A stretch of DNA of 64,000 nucleotides from Celeribacter arenosi (GCF_039539485.1 NZ_BAABDF010000007.1:1302001-1366000), one strand, 5' to 3'; shown: positions 25,803 to 35,352, counted from the stretch's first letter. The notes: generated from the sequence alone by a model not told the origin. Numbers and translations are program-made.

Positions 25803-27169
25803 TCCGTGAGGGCCATATCCTGCTGAAACTGGCCGACGGGCATGAAACCCGGGCACCGGCCCATCTGGATGTCCTCGACGGGATCAAAAGGCCCGCGATC
25901 TCTGTCGACGGGTCGGGCCGCATCGATCGCGTCATTGCGGCCCATACCTCTGCGGTGCGGTGCCGGAGATGTTTTCATGCCCACGATAGCCTGTCGCACG
26001 TCGGGGCGCGCCACACCTGCTATGATAATGTCGAAATGACCCTCGGGCTGGATCGCGTGCTTTCAATCGAGATCGCCGATACCGATGCGACGCATAATCT
26101 GGTACGTGAGTTGCAGGACCTCGGCGCGGTTGACTGGGCGCTTGTAGAACCGCTCGCTGCGGCGCCGTTGCGCGCCGCTTCGTCGATGTCCAAGGCACGC
26201 CCCCATTCCCTGCGCGACGCTTTCGCCTTGATCGGCGCGCCGCAGGCTCTGGCCATCGAACCCGGTTCACGCACCATCCCTGTGGCGGTGATTGATACCG
26301 GCGTCGCGCTCGACCATGCCGAATTCGCCGGTCGCCTGCGGGTCGGCTATGACACGGTGGACCTCGGCATCGGGCGGGTGTCCGGCGATGTCTCTCTCGT
26401 CGGCGACAGTATGGGGCGCGATTTCTGTGCGCGTGACGAGACCGGGCATGGCACACATGTCGCCGGCATCATCGGCGCGCGTGGTCTGTCGATGCCCCAT
26501 GGGCTGGCGGGACACTCACCCCTGATCCCTGTGCGCGCTCTGGCGGCGGCGAAATCCGGCGACGGGCCGGTCTTTGGCGTCGGCGGGCTTTCCGACATCG
26601 ACGCGGCCATCAAAGTCGCCGTCGACATGGGCGCCCGCGTCCTCAACATGTCCTTTGGCACAGCCCGCTCCGAAGTGGATGAACACGCCCCTCCGCCCCA
26701 TTCAGACGTCATCGACTACGCAAACGCGCGCGGTGTGATCCCCGTGGCCGCGATCGGAAACTCCGGCGCTGAGGAAGACTATTACCCCGCCGCCCTACCC
26801 GGGTGTATCGCCGTGGGCTCTGTCGGCCTGAACGGGGCGCATTCCGAATTTTCGACCATGGGGGCCCATATCGCGCTCTGCGCGCCCGGCGAAGACATCC
26901 TGTCGGCAGGACTGACGGGGTATCGCCACTCCACCGGCACATCCCACGCCGCACCGTTTGTCTCCGCAGCGGTCGCCCTGCTCGCGGCACGTGCAGAACG
27001 GCGCGGGCACCATCTCACAACTGGCGAGGCGCGCGAGGCGCTCTGCCTATCGGCCCGCCGCATGGGCGATCCCGACACCGCGACCGGATGGGGCATGCTC
27101 GACGTGCCTGCCGCGCTCGCCCACCTCGACACAATGACATTCGACGACGCACAGGAGGCCCGTCCATGA
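25799..27169 (+). CDS. Subtilisin-like serine protease (S8) without Sec signal
   Basis: 456 residues. The catalytic triad is present: D166 (VAVIDTGVALDH), H217 (GHGTHVAG), S382 (GTSHAAPFVSA), with oxyanion N321 (AIGNSG). The first 160 residues are not a normal export signal. They hold CxxC at 55-58, H60 and H62, and C74, a possible zinc knuckle, then a region (YDNVEMTLGLDRVLSIEI) that could be an inhibitory prodomain of I9 type. Both ends overlap neighbours by ATGA. The protease likely acts inside the cell or in a released particle, and may activate other cluster proteins. Confidence 0.88.
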   Translation: MIREGHILLKLADGHETRAPAHLDVLDGIKRPAISVDGSGRIDRVIAAHTSAVRCRRCFHAHDSLSHVGARHTCYDNVEMTLGLDRVLSIEIADTDATHNLVRELQDLGAVDWALVEPLAAAPLRAASSMSKARPHSLRDAFALIGAPQALAIEPGSRTIPVAVIDTGVALDHAEFAGRLRVGYDTVDLGIGRVSGDVSLVGDSMGRDFCARDETGHGTHVAGIIGARGLSMPHGLAGHSPLIPVRALAAAKSGDGPVFGVGGLSDIDAAIKVAVDMGARVLNMSFGTARSEVDEHAPPPHSDVIDYANARGVIPVAAIGNSGAEEDYYPAALPGCIAVGSVGLNGAHSEFSTMGAHIALCAPGEDILSAGLTGYRHSTGTSHAAPFVSAAVALLAARAERRGHHLTTGEAREALCLSARRMGDPDTATGWGMLDVPAALAHLDTMTFDDAQEARP

Positions 27170-29319
27170 CAACGCCAACCTTTCTAGACGAGGATGCGCA
27201 TCGCGCCGAACTCAAACTACTCGCGCGGTTTTTGCTCCATCGCCTCGCCACCAAGAGTGAGCGCGACGCCCTGTGGCGCGCTGGTGGATTGGCCGAGGGT
27301 CAGGTCGCACAGACAGACCTCGAAAGCGAACTCGCCAGTATCACCGCCTCAACTGAAGAGGGCGACCGCGAACAAGCCTGTGAATCCGTGGCGGCCCTTG
27401 TGGCGCGCGGCATGCTGCGCACCCGCGTCCAAAAGCAAACCGGCACCTCATTGCAGGAAGAACAGCGCAAATGGATTTCCAACAATATCTCCGCGCATTC
27501 CTCCACCGTCCACCGCGCCCGCGCGATCTGGATGAGCGAAGCAGGTCTCGCAGACGAGCACCAACGCAAGATTTACGACCACGCCCTGGCATCCGCGATT
27601 GCGGGAACGACGGGCGAAAACCAACCCGGGCGTGAGCCCGAAACAACCCCAAACCATAGCGAAAAGGAGGATCCTGTTATGCTGGACCCAACCAATCTGC
27701 GGGAGGCCATCCTTACCCGCTTCAAATTCAATCTGGCCGGATTGCCCGCGTCCCTGCGCAATATCGAAAACCAGAAAATTTTCCTCGATGCGGTGATCCA
27801 ATCGGTCGCCCTGCTCGGACATGAACCTGTCCCCGACGGAGAACCCGACGACAACCTCGAAGCGATGGTCTGGTCGAGCGCGACCGCGGGTCTTTTGCTC
27901 CTCGACGGGCATTACGATCCCCGCGATGGGCGTTTTTTCCAGAAAGTGCAAAAGGCGGTTGCCGAACTTTCCGGCAGTGCCGTCGAAACCAATTCGGTGG
28001 AAATCGACGGTCACGGGGTCAATATGTTCGCCCCCGACAAGGCCAATACCCAAAAAATCGCGGTGTTCTTCAAAACCGAAACCGCGCTACGTGAAAAAGG
28101 CGGAAGGCGGGATAAACTCTTCCTCCAATCCCTCGCATCGACATCGCGCAAAATGATCGACCGGTATGATGACCATGGCGGCGATGTGGAACACATGGGC
28201 TCACTGGCCGCTGCGGCCTATGACACGCATGTTTCCGTGGCCTCTGGCGGCGGCTCCAACGAAGGTGTGGCCAACGTCGAACTCCCGCCGTTGCACGATC
28301 CCAACGGATACAACGACGAGATCGAGCCGGACAACATCCGCGCGGTTTCCACCATCTACGTCTCCCATCAACTCGAGTTCATGATCAAGGCGTGCATGCG
28401 GATCGTCGACCTCTTCACCGCCGGACTGCTGCCCATCGCGGCCTCCGAAAGCAATGTGCGCGCGATAGATGATCTGGCGTGGAACCGCGATGATTTCCTC
28501 GACGAATCTGCACGCCGCTCTGTGCAGGCGCGTGTGCTCGGCGCACCGGGGGGACAGATCGCGTTCGACCAACAACCCAACGCGGAGTTCAACATGCTCC
28601 TGATGCGTGTGGTGTCTGCTGTGGCCGAGTTCGAGCGCGAGCAGAACATCATCACCCATTTCGACAATGCCGCACGCGGGGTCCGTTTTCAGGTCACCAG
28701 CGGCGAGTTCGTTCGCAAGGCGATCCGCGACTTTGCCGCCAATGCGTCCTTGCGCGGTTGGGCGGGAACGGCATTCACCGCCGAACGTCTGTCCGACCAC
28801 ATCAAGGCCGTGATGAAGGTGCTCAATCTTCCTGCTGTCAAAACCGCCTTTGGCGTCACCACGCCGTGGCAGGTTGTGGAACGGGTCTCACAGCGTGAAT
28901 TCGGGATCACGGTCAACACTGTGTTGCACCGCACCCTCGCCGTCGAAACCCAAAACATCATGCGCATCATTGCCGACAACCACACCGTCTGGTCCGGCAG
29001 TCCCTTGGGCAAACCGCTGTTCTCGATCGGACAGGATGGCGAGGGTGATTTGTCCATGCAGGCCACCCATGAACTCATGGTTGCGAGCCAACATTTCCGC
29101 GCCGTCACGGGCCTCGGCGATGCGCAACTCTCCGAGTTCTCCGAACCCGAAGCGGCCACAGCCGTTCCGAGCCTGCCCGACATCGGCGGGATGGGCGGCG
29201 GCATGGGGGGATCCGTGCCCGGCGTGAATATGGACGCTGTCGCGCAGCTTCAACAAATGGCCAATTCCGGCACCACCGACCCCGATCAAGTCATGGCGCT
29301 CCTGCGCACCATGAATTGA
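27166..29319 (+). CDS. Large cluster protein of unknown function with an internal in-frame start
   Basis: 717 residues, no signal peptide. Residues 1-150 are a helical, charged region; from 172 a second unit starts (MLDPTNLREAILTRFKFNLAG). The first ATG follows AGGAGG by 7 bases. A second ATG at 27679 in the same frame follows AAAAGGAGG by 8 bases, so a 546-residue short form is likely. The C-terminal region (LNLPAVKTAFGVTTPWQVV, ETQNIMRIIADNHTVWSG) resembles the end of the protein encoded at 31707. The tail is Gly/Met-rich and ends QVMALLRTMN. No enzyme motifs seen. Confidence 0.72.
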   Translation: MTTPTFLDEDAHRAELKLLARFLLHRLATKSERDALWRAGGLAEGQVAQTDLESELASITASTEEGDREQACESVAALVARGMLRTRVQKQTGTSLQEEQRKWISNNISAHSSTVHRARAIWMSEAGLADEHQRKIYDHALASAIAGTTGENQPGREPETTPNHSEKEDPVMLDPTNLREAILTRFKFNLAGLPASLRNIENQKIFLDAVIQSVALLGHEPVPDGEPDDNLEAMVWSSATAGLLLLDGHYDPRDGRFFQKVQKAVAELSGSAVETNSVEIDGHGVNMFAPDKANTQKIAVFFKTETALREKGGRRDKLFLQSLASTSRKMIDRYDDHGGDVEHMGSLAAAAYDTHVSVASGGGSNEGVANVELPPLHDPNGYNDEIEPDNIRAVSTIYVSHQLEFMIKACMRIVDLFTAGLLPIAASESNVRAIDDLAWNRDDFLDESARRSVQARVLGAPGGQIAFDQQPNAEFNMLLMRVVSAVAEFEREQNIITHFDNAARGVRFQVTSGEFVRKAIRDFAANASLRGWAGTAFTAERLSDHIKAVMKVLNLPAVKTAFGVTTPWQVVERVSQREFGITVNTVLHRTLAVETQNIMRIIADNHTVWSGSPLGKPLFSIGQDGEGDLSMQATHELMVASQHFRAVTGLGDAQLSEFSEPEAATAVPSLPDIGGMGGGMGGSVPGVNMDAVAQLQQMANSGTTDPDQVMALLRTMN
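27671..27681 (+). promoter_or_regulatory. Strong internal ribosome site and in-frame start codon
   Basis: AAAAGGAGG (ending 27670) lies 8 bases before ATG 27679-27681, in the frame of the 717-residue gene. The surrounding protein sequence (NQPGREPETTPNHSEKEDP) looks like a linker. It can yield a separate 546-residue protein. Confidence 0.6.
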
Positions 29320-29346
29320 TCGCGGCCTGAAAAGGGAGTGGACAAA

Positions 29347-30432
29347 ATGAACCGTTATCCCAGAGCCGCCGATGCGGCAAAGACGCTCCTGCATAGCGCC
29401 GCGCGGCGCATGATGACCGCCGATCCGACGACCGACGGCACCGTGAGCCGCGCGCTCGACCAATCGCTGGACTGGACGCTGGATCAACGCACCCGCGATC
29501 CGAGCACGGGACGTTCGTTCGAACCAACATTTGCCGAAAACGATGGCCGCGCCCTGTCGTTTCAGGTGCAGCCATCGGGGCACGGGTTCTCCCCCGCCGA
29601 TCAACGCGAGATTACCGATGGCACGGCGCGCAGCCTGATCTATTCGCACTTCGGCGCCGAGCCGCTGCGCTGGTATGACGGACGCACCGAAGGCGTGCGA
29701 TCACGCTTCGGGGTCTCGGCGGGTCTGGGCGCGCGCTACTCGCTCGGTCTGGACAATGAAGGGTTGCGCGAGGTTGCGGCGCATTACGAATGGGGTCCCT
29801 CGGTTTGGGACGTCCTGCCTGCACAAGTGATGACACTGGCCCGAACCGTACTCGACCACATGCCCTCCCTGTCGCCCTTTGCGACCACCGTGCGCACATC
29901 GCGCATGTCCGGCGGGCAGCAGATTTCCTTCGACATTCCCACGGAAACCTCGCTCGACGCTTTTCGCCCGCTGATGGAGGCCTTGGGCATGGGCAATAGG
30001 CATGGCGGGTTCATGACCCTTCTGGCCTTTGTGCTCGGGGCGCGGTTTTCGCTCCCCGCAAATGTGGCGACACTGACCCTGCTCAATTCGCAACAGGGCC
30101 CCGAAATGCGCCTCGACGTCAATATCGACGCGCTGCCCGATGTCCCCGAACAACTCCTGCCCCTCATGCGCCTACCGATGACAGAGCGACCCCAAAACCT
30201 CGCCGCGCTGGACCGGTGGATGACTGCGATGACGCCGGACGGCTACTACGGCCCCGGTTCGGTGACGGTTCTTTCTGTGCGCGTGAAACCATCCATGCCG
30301 GCGCGATTGGCGCTCTACCTGCGCCCTGTCTCAATGGATGACGCCGGCAACCTGCGCGCCGCCGATGGCAACCCCGCACCGACACCGCCTGCAACATCGC
30401 AAAGCTGGGGCCAACAGCCCCACGTCCACTGA
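29347..30432 (+). CDS. Cluster protein of unknown function
   Basis: 361 residues, no signal peptide or membrane helix. The ATG at 29347 follows AAGGGAG by about 9 bases; an upstream in-frame GTG is less likely. The middle alternates strands and helices (RSRFGVSAGLGARYSLGLD, EVAAHYEWGPSVWDVLP, DALPDVPEQLLPLM) and the end has VTVLSVRVKPSMPARLALYL. A repeated-strand fold is plausible. I do not recognise a family or active site. It begins 27 bases after the preceding gene. Confidence 0.7.
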   Translation: MNRYPRAADAAKTLLHSAARRMMTADPTTDGTVSRALDQSLDWTLDQRTRDPSTGRSFEPTFAENDGRALSFQVQPSGHGFSPADQREITDGTARSLIYSHFGAEPLRWYDGRTEGVRSRFGVSAGLGARYSLGLDNEGLREVAAHYEWGPSVWDVLPAQVMTLARTVLDHMPSLSPFATTVRTSRMSGGQQISFDIPTETSLDAFRPLMEALGMGNRHGGFMTLLAFVLGARFSLPANVATLTLLNSQQGPEMRLDVNIDALPDVPEQLLPLMRLPMTERPQNLAALDRWMTAMTPDGYYGPGSVTVLSVRVKPSMPARLALYLRPVSMDDAGNLRAADGNPAPTPPATSQSWGQQPHVH

Positions 30433-30444
30433 GGGGGCCGCGCT

Positions 30445-31710
30445 ATGAACCATGCCGCCCCTTCGCCGCACCACCGCGACCCCGCCGCCAAGGCTGGTCC
30501 CAATGATGCAACACTCGACCTCGTGCGCGCCAATGTGCAACGCGTCCTGACGCGATCGCCGTCCTTCAACGCGCTTCCATTGGCGACCCAACAACAGGTC
30601 GCACGCGACACCGTCAAATGCGCCCGCTACATCACCGACGCGGGCGGGGAAACCGCCGGCACGCCCTTTGCGGCCATCATCAACAACCCCGCCGCCCAAC
30701 AGATGTCGGCCCCCGCGCGCCAATTCGCGCCCCTCCCGAACGAACCGACTGCTCCGGACACGCAACAACGAGACTTTAGCAACGCAGGCCAGGACTATAA
30801 CCCCGCCGCCGCGAATGCTGCGGGCGACCAAATGGCGTCCCTCGTTTCGGCCGTAAATTTCCCCGACTTTGTCGCAGGCCTCATCGAGGGCGTTTTCAAC
30901 GCCATCGTCCAGACCTCCATCCAACAGATGGAAGCCTACGCGGCGATGGTGGCCAATGTGTCGAAATCGGTCGACCAATACATGCAGGACAACGTGTCCG
31001 AGGCGCAGGCGATGGACAATCTCGTCTCCGCCCAACCCGACCTCTTTGAGCAGGATTTTTCCGGCGACGAGGCCCATGTTGCCCCCCGACAGGACGCCAA
31101 TCCCGACCAGATGGGCGGGTTCCTGCAAAGTCTTGGCCTACCCTTCGATCTGGATGCGTCAGAGCCGGAAACGATCAAACAGGAAGTCGTGCCCGCAATG
31201 CGTAAAAGCATGGCGATGGATCGTCAGAAACTACTGGCCACGATGGTTCTGATGGGGATCAACCGGATCGTTGTCACCGATGGCAAAATCCAGGCCTCCG
31301 TGGTCTTCGATATCGATACCAAAGACGTCCTGCGCCGCAACAACGAGGTCAATACATCCTTCGAACAGGACTACAACCGGCGCCATAAAACCAAGTCGCG
31401 CGAAGGATTCTGGATCTTCACAAAATCCAAAACCACCGACCGTGCCCGCCTCAACGTGACGACGAATGTCGACACCAACCAGACCGATGAGAGCGAGAGC
31501 AAAACCAACCTCAAAGCCAAACTCACCGGCAATGTCGACCTGCGGTTTAAGTCCGACTACTTCCCGCTTGAAAAGATGCTCGACATGTTGGGCACCAATG
31601 AAACGGTCATCACCCAGACCGCCCAACAGCCCACCCCGCAACAGGCCCAACAAACTCAGGCCATGACACCACCGCCATTGCCGCCGCTCCCCGGAATGGG
31701 TGGCGCATGA
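30445..31710 (+). CDS. Cluster paralogue 2 of the four-member unknown family
   Basis: 421 residues, no signal peptide. It carries the shared blocks SPSFNALPLATQQQV, NFPDFVAGLIEGVFNAIV with TSIQQMEAY and MQDNVSEAQAMDNL, LLATMVLMGINRIVVTDG, and LTGNVDLRFKSDYFPLEK. Between the last two blocks it has a distinct basic insert (YNRRHKTKSREGFWIFTKSK), not seen in the other copies, which could bind lipid or nucleic acid. It ends in a Gln/Pro tail. GAGGGGG lies 6 bases before the ATG; the stop overlaps the next gene by ATGA. Confidence 0.75.
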   Translation: MNHAAPSPHHRDPAAKAGPNDATLDLVRANVQRVLTRSPSFNALPLATQQQVARDTVKCARYITDAGGETAGTPFAAIINNPAAQQMSAPARQFAPLPNEPTAPDTQQRDFSNAGQDYNPAAANAAGDQMASLVSAVNFPDFVAGLIEGVFNAIVQTSIQQMEAYAAMVANVSKSVDQYMQDNVSEAQAMDNLVSAQPDLFEQDFSGDEAHVAPRQDANPDQMGGFLQSLGLPFDLDASEPETIKQEVVPAMRKSMAMDRQKLLATMVLMGINRIVVTDGKIQASVVFDIDTKDVLRRNNEVNTSFEQDYNRRHKTKSREGFWIFTKSKTTDRARLNVTTNVDTNQTDESESKTNLKAKLTGNVDLRFKSDYFPLEKMLDMLGTNETVITQTAQQPTPQQAQQTQAMTPPPLPPLPGMGGA

Positions 31711-32711
31711 CCGACGCGCCGCTCTCTTCCTCGCTCGCGCTGGCACGATCCCTCTTGGATCGCGCCCGCCCGCATGCGGGGTTGGGGGCCGCGTTTTCCA
31801 ATGGCAGCCCGTTTATCATTGATCTGCCCGACTATCATGGTGGCCTCGGCGCGCGCATTGACACGAACGCTTTGCGCACGCTGGCATCCCTGTACTTCAA
31901 CGCCGAAATCGAGGGCACATACCTGCTCGCCGTCGCAGAGGAACTGGCCGGCGCGCGTTTCACGCTCAATCTCGACGACGTCGACGCCGCACGGCGACTG
32001 GAAGAGTTTGCCGCCGCCATGCGCCGCGAATGGGTCGACCGCACGCTGCGCAACCAGATTTTCGCCCGCGTTTTCGGCGTCGGCTACCCTGACGCCAACC
32101 TTGGCGAGGGGATCGTCAACCACGCGTTTGAACCAAACTTCGCCCGCCTTTGCCAAGCCTTCGTACAGGCCGCAATCGGGCCACCATATCAATCGTCTTC
32201 ATCTGGAACCACTGCGATACTATCCATGTCTTTCAGCGCGTTATCCGGCGTTCTTGCGCCAAAACTTCAAGGCAACACCCTCATCGTCGCCGAACGGCTT
32301 ACCACCCAGCTTCAGCTGGCCGTCGACACCCTGAATGCACCCGGTCTGGCGCGCCTCTTTATGGGTCGCACGGCATGGGACGTTGTGCGCGGCGTATTAG
32401 GTCAGGATCTGCCAAACCTGTCGGGCCATGTGACACGCGCGCAGACAGGCATGCGGATCATGGCGTGGCTCGCCGAGGCTGCACCCGCTCTGCATTCCGG
32501 CGACAGCGCCACGATTTCCGCACGTATCGCGGCGCAACCCCAGGTCGGTGACTGGGCGGCGCTCTGGCTCGACGCCTCTGGCCTGTCGCAACAGGCTCAG
32601 CCCACCCAATCGGGCTACGCACAGGCCCCCTACGGTAGTGGCCACGGGGCCCTCCAATCCCCCTATTACGGCGCGTCCGGCGCGCCGAGTGCTGCGGGGT
32701 ATGCCCCATGA
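31707..32711 (+). CDS. Cluster protein of unknown function, related at its C-terminus to the 717-residue protein
   Basis: 334 residues, mostly helical with a beta-like start (GSPFIIDLPDYHGGLGARID). The region GLARLFMGRTAWDVVRGVL and RAQTGMRIMAWLAEAAPAL aligns with the C-terminal domain of the protein at 27166 (AVKTAFGVTTPWQVVERV, ETQNIMRIIADNH). The tail is Gln/Gly/Tyr-rich. Both ends overlap neighbours by 4 bases. No catalytic motif recognised. Confidence 0.7.
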   Translation: MTDAPLSSSLALARSLLDRARPHAGLGAAFSNGSPFIIDLPDYHGGLGARIDTNALRTLASLYFNAEIEGTYLLAVAEELAGARFTLNLDDVDAARRLEEFAAAMRREWVDRTLRNQIFARVFGVGYPDANLGEGIVNHAFEPNFARLCQAFVQAAIGPPYQSSSSGTTAILSMSFSALSGVLAPKLQGNTLIVAERLTTQLQLAVDTLNAPGLARLFMGRTAWDVVRGVLGQDLPNLSGHVTRAQTGMRIMAWLAEAAPALHSGDSATISARIAAQPQVGDWAALWLDASGLSQQAQPTQSGYAQAPYGSGHGALQSPYYGASGAPSAAGYAP

Positions 32712-34087
32712 GTGCGCCCGACATCCTCCCCGCACCCTACAATGCCGCCCCTGCTGCGGACGGCATTGCGCCGCGCCGCGAAACTGTCTCCCTCGTGGCG
32801 AGCCAGATCGACGCGCTTTTGGGCCAGACACCCAGTTTCTATGCCCTCCCGCAAAGCGAACGGAAACAGATGCGCGACCAACTCACCCGTATCGGTGCCT
32901 ATGCCGCCGAACTGGTGCGCGATGACTGGTCCCAGTCGAAAAGGCTCGGCCAAACCCCCCTGATCAAACAGGAAAAGACCTATCGGCCCGCCAACGCCCC
33001 AAAAGCCCCTGCGCACCAACAGGCGCTTGCCACCACGCAGGCGGCCCGCGCGGACCTGCGCACCTCCGCCACGAGCCAGGTAGCCGACATCACCCAATCG
33101 ACTTTGAGGGCTATCGCATTCCCTACCTTCGTGGCTGACCTGATTAATGGAACCTTTGACGCCATCATCGGCGCGACCATCAAACAGATGCAGGCCTTTC
33201 AGGAGCTGCTCGCCAATGTGTCTAAAACACTGGACGAGTTCATGCGCGACAATGTTTCCGACAATCAGGCGCGGGACTACCTCGTGCAGGCCTATCCGGG
33301 TCTGATGCAGGTCGATACCTCCGGCGACGCGCCCCGCATGGCCCTCACGGAGGGCGGCGAAGACCCGTCGACAGAAACCTTGGCGGGCATGCAGGCACAA
33401 CTCGGCCTGCCTGATCCTGTCAGCGACCTCGACGAGGAGATGATCGAGGAACGTCTGGTCCCGGCTGCGCGACGCAAACTCGCACAGTCACGCCTGCAAA
33501 TGCTCTCCTCCATGGTGATGCTCGGCCTCCAGCGCATTGTCATTCGCCACGGGCGCATTCGCGCAACCATGGGATTTCACATAGACGCCTCCGACCGCGC
33601 CCACGCCGAAGAAGCATCGACATTCGACTTCGCGCACCAGAACTCCGTCCAAGGCATGTTCTATGTCGCCTTCTCCGCGCGCACCTCGGTGGCCTATGTG
33701 TCCTCCCAACAATCCGACAGCGACAGCGCGATCAACGTTCAGGCCGACCTGACCGGTGAGGTCGATCTGACGTTCGAGAGCGATTATCTGCCCCTCAACC
33801 GGCTTGCTCGCGCCGAGAGTATCGAGCGTATCCGCCAGAACACCCCCAATCCCGAAGGCAATCACCCTGTGAACGCCGCCGCCGGAATGACGGCTCGCCA
33901 GACCGGCGGTCCAACGGCGGCACAAACCGTCTCCGACCGCGCGCGTGCCCATGCCGATGCCCCCGCGCCCAGCATCGCAGACGGGCTGATCGACGCGGCG
34001 AGCAGTGCCGGTAGCGCGGCCACAGGGGCCGTGACAGATGTCATCGGCTCGGCCGTAGGTAGCGCAATTTCAGGAGCAGGTTCATGA
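32708..34087 (+). CDS. Cluster paralogue 3 of the four-member unknown family
   Basis: 459 residues, no signal peptide. It carries TPSFYALPQSERKQM with VRDDWSQSKRLGQTP, AFPTFVADLINGTFDAII with ATIKQMQAF and MRDNVSDNQARDYL, MLSSMVMLGLQRIVIRHG, and LTGEVDLTFESDYLPLNR. The C-terminal 60 residues are Ala/Gly/Ser-rich (SSAGSAATGAVTDVIGSAV), reminiscent of small-residue membrane-insertion segments. It is closest to paralogue 4, which follows with an ATGA overlap, suggesting a recent tandem duplication. Confidence 0.75.
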   Translation: MSAPDILPAPYNAAPAADGIAPRRETVSLVASQIDALLGQTPSFYALPQSERKQMRDQLTRIGAYAAELVRDDWSQSKRLGQTPLIKQEKTYRPANAPKAPAHQQALATTQAARADLRTSATSQVADITQSTLRAIAFPTFVADLINGTFDAIIGATIKQMQAFQELLANVSKTLDEFMRDNVSDNQARDYLVQAYPGLMQVDTSGDAPRMALTEGGEDPSTETLAGMQAQLGLPDPVSDLDEEMIEERLVPAARRKLAQSRLQMLSSMVMLGLQRIVIRHGRIRATMGFHIDASDRAHAEEASTFDFAHQNSVQGMFYVAFSARTSVAYVSSQQSDSDSAINVQADLTGEVDLTFESDYLPLNRLARAESIERIRQNTPNPEGNHPVNAAAGMTARQTGGPTAAQTVSDRARAHADAPAPSIADGLIDAASSAGSAATGAVTDVIGSAVGSAISGAGS

Positions 34088-35352
34088 CCGCGAAGGTAAA
34101 CTATTCCCCCGACCCGACCGGCGACACGCCTCTCCCCGGCCCGTTTGGCGAAGCACAAGGCAGCGAGATGCACACACCGCCTGCCGTGGCCGCTCTGGCC
34201 GCCGGACAGGTCAAAGCGATCCTTGAAAGCGCGCCATCGTTCTACCAATTGCCCGGCGAAACCCAGTCGAAACTCAAGGACGACCTGGAGAAGATTTCAA
34301 CCTATACGGCAACGCTCATCCACGACGATTGGACGCAATCCGAAAAGATCGGCCAAAAACCGGTGATCCGCGAAAGCCGTGTGATCGAAGGGGAGATGAG
34401 CCAACAAAGTGCGCCCCAGCCCCCCAATACCGCCCCCTCACGTGCACAGGGCGTTCAGGCCCGCACATTGGCCGAAGGTTTCCAGCCCGGCGAGGACGGC
34501 GAATTCAACCCCGTCGCGGCCTCCTCTGTCGCCCGTATTACCGAAGACACGTTGAATGCTATAGCGTTCCCTACTTTCGTCGCAGATCTGATCAAGGGAA
34601 CGTTTCAGGCCATCGTCGACAGCTCTATCCAGCAAATGGAAGCCTATGCAGAGCTGCTGTCGAACGTCGCCAAGACGGTCGACGAATTCATGGCCGACAA
34701 CATCACCGACAATAACGCCCGCGACTACCTCGCCGGGGCCTATCCGCAGGTCATTCGCCTCGACACGAGCCAAGGCCAGCCACGCCTCGTGCCCACCGAC
34801 ACCGCCGACGAGGCGGCGCAGCCGAACTACCGACAGGACCTCAACGTTGCCGAAGATGTCGGACAAGACAGCGACCAGATCGAAGCAATCCTCGTGCCGG
34901 CCGCGCGCCGGAAAATCGCGCAGAGCCGCCAACAAACCCTCGCGACCATGGTTCTCATGGGCATGAACCGGATCGTGGTGACACGCGGACGGATCAAGGC
35001 GGCCATGGGGTTCCGTATCGACACCACGGACACAAGCCGCTCGGAGCACGCCTCCAAATTCGACACGCAACACGAACAAAAGGCCTCCTACGGCTGGTTC
35101 CTGTCCCCCGTCAAAGCATCGATGAAGACAACGGTGTCCTACGTGTCCTCGTCCAAGAAATCATCGGAGTCCGAGATCGATGTCTCCGCCGATCTGACCG
35201 GCGAAGTCGATCTGAGTTTCAAGTCCGATTACTTCCCGCTCGAGCGGTTCGCCGACACCGCCGTCATCGCGCAAATCCAACAAAACACGCCCAATCCGGG
35301 CGCCAACAAACCGATCACGGGCGCGCCGGGTGGTGGCGCTGCACAAAGCTGA
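34084..35352 (+). CDS. Cluster paralogue 4 of the four-member unknown family
   Basis: 422 residues, no signal peptide. Its blocks are APSFYQLPGETQSKLK with IHDDWTQSEKIGQKP, AFPTFVADLIKGTFQAIV with SSIQQMEAY and MADNITDNNARDYL, TLATMVLMGMNRIVVTRG, and LTGEVDLSFKSDYFPLERF. It is the best representative of the family consensus. A 60-base gap follows before the double-protease gene, the widest inside the run so far, so a separate ribosome site is used there. Confidence 0.75.
   Translation: MTAKVNYSPDPTGDTPLPGPFGEAQGSEMHTPPAVAALAAGQVKAILESAPSFYQLPGETQSKLKDDLEKISTYTATLIHDDWTQSEKIGQKPVIRESRVIEGEMSQQSAPQPPNTAPSRAQGVQARTLAEGFQPGEDGEFNPVAASSVARITEDTLNAIAFPTFVADLIKGTFQAIVDSSIQQMEAYAELLSNVAKTVDEFMADNITDNNARDYLAGAYPQVIRLDTSQGQPRLVPTDTADEAAQPNYRQDLNVAEDVGQDSDQIEAILVPAARRKIAQSRQQTLATMVLMGMNRIVVTRGRIKAAMGFRIDTTDTSRSEHASKFDTQHEQKASYGWFLSPVKASMKTTVSYVSSSKKSSESEIDVSADLTGEVDLSFKSDYFPLERFADTAVIAQIQQNTPNPGANKPITGAPGGGAAQS

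Noticed and set aside
29347..30432. ABBA-type prenyltransferase
   Set aside because: The strand/helix alternation looked suggestive, but I could not point to the conserved basic and aromatic pocket residues.
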